This document shows, in pieces, positions 6,537-7,277 of a stretch of 7,277 nt of DNA. How positions within the stretch are numbered: position 1 is the first letter of the stretch; every line of letters begins with the position of its first letter. This DNA comes from Actinomycetota bacterium (GTDB lineage: Bacteria; Actinomycetota; CADDZG01; JAHWKV01): contig JAHWKV010000042.1 in the NCBI GenBank assembly GCA_019347725.1, positions 1 to 7,277 of the forward strand, given 5' to 3'. The position numbers and the translations under genes are program-made. Below the pieces are notes generated by a model. That model was not told the DNA's origin, searched no databases, and saw nothing but the letters and a program-made list of their open reading frames with translations.

Positions 6537-6680
6537 ATGGAGATGCGCTACCGCTGCGGCTTCTGTGGGCAGAGCACCACGAACCCCACCTCCATCGACT
6601 GGTGCGAACAATGCAAGTGCTTGGTCTGCCGGGACTGTTCCGAGAACCACGAAAGCTCTCACGACGATCCGCACAAATAA
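6537..6680 (+). CDS. 47-residue B-box/ZZ-like zinc-finger protein
   Basis: This short ORF encodes 47 residues with seven Cys and three His. The ligand pattern is C7-x2-C10-x12-C23-x2-C26-x4-C31-x2-C34-x3-H38-x3-H42, which fits the cross-braced, two-zinc spacing of B-box and ZZ fingers; DWCEQCKCLVCRDC is the most typical part. C28 and H46 are extra. No membrane segment or signal peptide is present, so the protein is probably a small cytoplasmic zinc-binding adaptor; its partner is unknown. ATG at 6537 follows the TGA of the two-helix gene by 2 nt, with AGGA 9 nt upstream, and the TAA runs into a strong terminator, so it is the last gene of the cassette. The assignment is from spacing alone. 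A treble-clef or RING-like fold is the alternative. Coding status is well supported by ligand pattern, spacing and terminator. Confidence 0.8.
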   Translation: MEMRYRCGFCGQSTTNPTSIDWCEQCKCLVCRDCSENHESSHDDPHK

Positions 6681-6711
6681 AAAGAGGCGACCCTTAAGGT
6701 CGCCTCTTTTT
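6679..6711. terminator. strong bidirectional rho-independent terminator
   Basis: Perfect 14-bp arms (6679-6692 and 6698-6711) enclose a 5-nt loop. The GC core GAGGCGACC is flanked by an A-run on the left and a T-run on the right, so it works on both strands. It begins inside the TAA of the zinc-finger gene and lies 12 nt beyond the stop of the minus-strand SRPBCC gene, ending both transcripts. Confidence 0.95.
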
Positions 6712-6723
6712 GAATTGCGATAT

Positions 6724-7182
6724 CTAGCTTTCGGCGTGAATAACCCCACGCCAGGCACCGGTCTCACGGCCCTGGGACTCGATGAAGTCCTTGAAGCGCT
6801 TCAGGTCGCCGTTGATGCGCTTCTCGATGATCCCCGCCTTGTCGGCGGCAGACTCAACGGCACCTTCTGGCTCGTACTCCATCTGGAGCATTACCCTGGT
6901 GGAGTCGTCGCTCAGCTTGTGGAATGTGACCGCTCCGCTGTTGGGAGCACCTTCCCGGCTGGTCCAAGCGATCCGCTGGTCGGGCTCCTGCTGGGTAATC
7001 TCAGCAGTCCACTCTTCGCTCTTGCCGGCGATCTCGGCCTTCCACCGAAGCGTGTCGTCGGTGATCTGCTTGACCTCCTCGACACCTTCCATGAACTGCG
7101 GAAAGTCTTCGAACTGGGTCCACTGGTTGTAAGCGACCCGTACAGGAACGTCTACGTCAATGCTTGCTTCTACTCCGGACAT
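6724..7182 (-). CDS. SRPBCC-fold cyclase/dehydrase family protein
   Basis: This 152-residue protein belongs to the START/Bet v1-like (SRPBCC) superfamily, in the cyclase/dehydrase group common in actinomycetes. These proteins form a helix-grip fold with a deep pocket for a hydrophobic ligand; the ligand and reaction for this subgroup are not known. Recognisable parts are the N-terminal strand (VEASIDVDVPV, 4-14), the helix with WTQFEDFPQFMEGVEEV (21-37), central strands with WKAEIAGKSEEWTAEI (47-62) and RIAWTSREGAPNSGAVTF (70-87), and the long C-terminal helix with GDLKRFKDFIES (125-136). The tail GAWRG is also typical of the group. Length is normal and no signal peptide is present. ATG at 7182 has a perfect AGGAGG 5 nt upstream, the best ribosome binding site in the window, suggesting high expression. 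It is a single gene in this window, sharing the terminator at 6679-6711 with the convergent cassette. Confidence 0.93.
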   Translation of the reverse strand: MSGVEASIDVDVPVRVAYNQWTQFEDFPQFMEGVEEVKQITDDTLRWKAEIAGKSEEWTAEITQQEPDQRIAWTSREGAPNSGAVTFHKLSDDSTRVMLQMEYEPEGAVESAADKAGIIEKRINGDLKRFKDFIESQGRETGAWRGVIHAES

Positions 7183-7187
7183 GAATG

Positions 7188-7193
7188 CCTCCT
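7188..7193 (-). promoter_or_regulatory. ribosome binding site (AGGAGG) of the SRPBCC gene
   Basis: A perfect AGGAGG lies 5 nt before the ATG at 7182 and fixes the start. A TAAATA at 7231 to 7226 on the minus strand is the best, still weak, -10 candidate. Confidence 0.8.
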
Positions 7194-7215
7194 ACGTGGT
7201 AGTGAGTCTTGTGTT

Positions 7216-7247
7216 CTCGCCCGCGTATTTACCCGCAGGAGGGCGAG
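7216..7247. repeat. inverted repeat in the SRPBCC upstream region
   Basis: CTCGCCC (7216-7222) and GGGCGAG (7241-7247) are perfect 7-bp arms with 18 nt between them. They bracket the weak TAAATA -10 candidate, so they could be an operator for a dimeric regulator or a leader hairpin. In GC-rich DNA a chance match is possible. Confidence 0.25.
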
Positions 7248-7277
7248 CTAATCCGTTGATCGGCAATGAATAAGGCC

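Noticed and set aside
7237..7277. Plus-strand AGGAGGG (7237-7243) and ATG (7266) as the start of a divergent gene
   Set aside because: The ATG is 22 nt from the AGGAGGG, too far to be its start, and only four codons are visible. A TTG at 7256 reaches a stop after five codons.

Overview
The window looks like chromosomal DNA of a GC-rich bacterium, most likely an actinomycete (Actinomycetota), possibly a deep branch or an uncultured lineage. The reasons are a HelY-type Ski2-like helicase downstream of a Tat-subunit gene (in Mycobacterium the order is tatA-tatC-helY), an actinobacterial-type TypA, G/C-rich third codon positions, and several starts with no Shine-Dalgarno sequence but a TANNNT box 6-8 nt upstream, the geometry of leaderless mRNAs. 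No phage, IS, CRISPR, tRNA or rRNA is visible.

Layout. (1) Positions 1-2727, minus strand: an operon-like run of a TatA/TatB-family protein, an unrecognised single-pass membrane protein with a Pro/Glu-rich tail, and helY, which runs off the left edge. (2) Positions 2823-4073, plus strand, divergent from the Tat gene: an XRE-type helix-turn-helix protein and a small unrecognised protein in the same reading frame. They are separated by one TAA and a 48-codon stretch with neither a stop nor a usual start codon. (3) Positions 4097-5944, minus strand: typA (bipA), a translational GTPase, convergent with the preceding pair. (4) Positions about 5965-6680, plus strand, divergent from typA: a tight three-gene cassette. 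It comprises a LiaF-C-like domain gene broken by an apparent one-base frameshift near 6239-6241, a two-helix membrane protein overlapping it by ATGA, and a 47-residue Cys/His-rich protein whose ligand spacing fits a B-box/ZZ-like zinc fold. A strong bidirectional terminator (6679-6711) closes it. (5) Positions 6724-7182, minus strand: an SRPBCC-fold (cyclase/dehydrase type) protein with a perfect AGGAGG.

How the genes may work together. Block 1 pairs Tat-related membrane biology with RNA helicase function, probably by conserved neighbourhood rather than a shared pathway. In block 4, the LiaF-like domain, LiaI-like membrane segment and zinc-finger protein are probably cotranscribed and may form an envelope-sensing unit; this is inference. 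The remaining genes look like core or housekeeping functions.

The most noteworthy items are the frameshifted LiaF-like gene, which merges artificially with its neighbour into one long ORF; the overlooked B-box/ZZ-like small protein; the unknown membrane protein where tatC sits in Mycobacterium; and the startless in-frame stretch after the XRE gene. I see no defence island or other clearly new multi-gene system.
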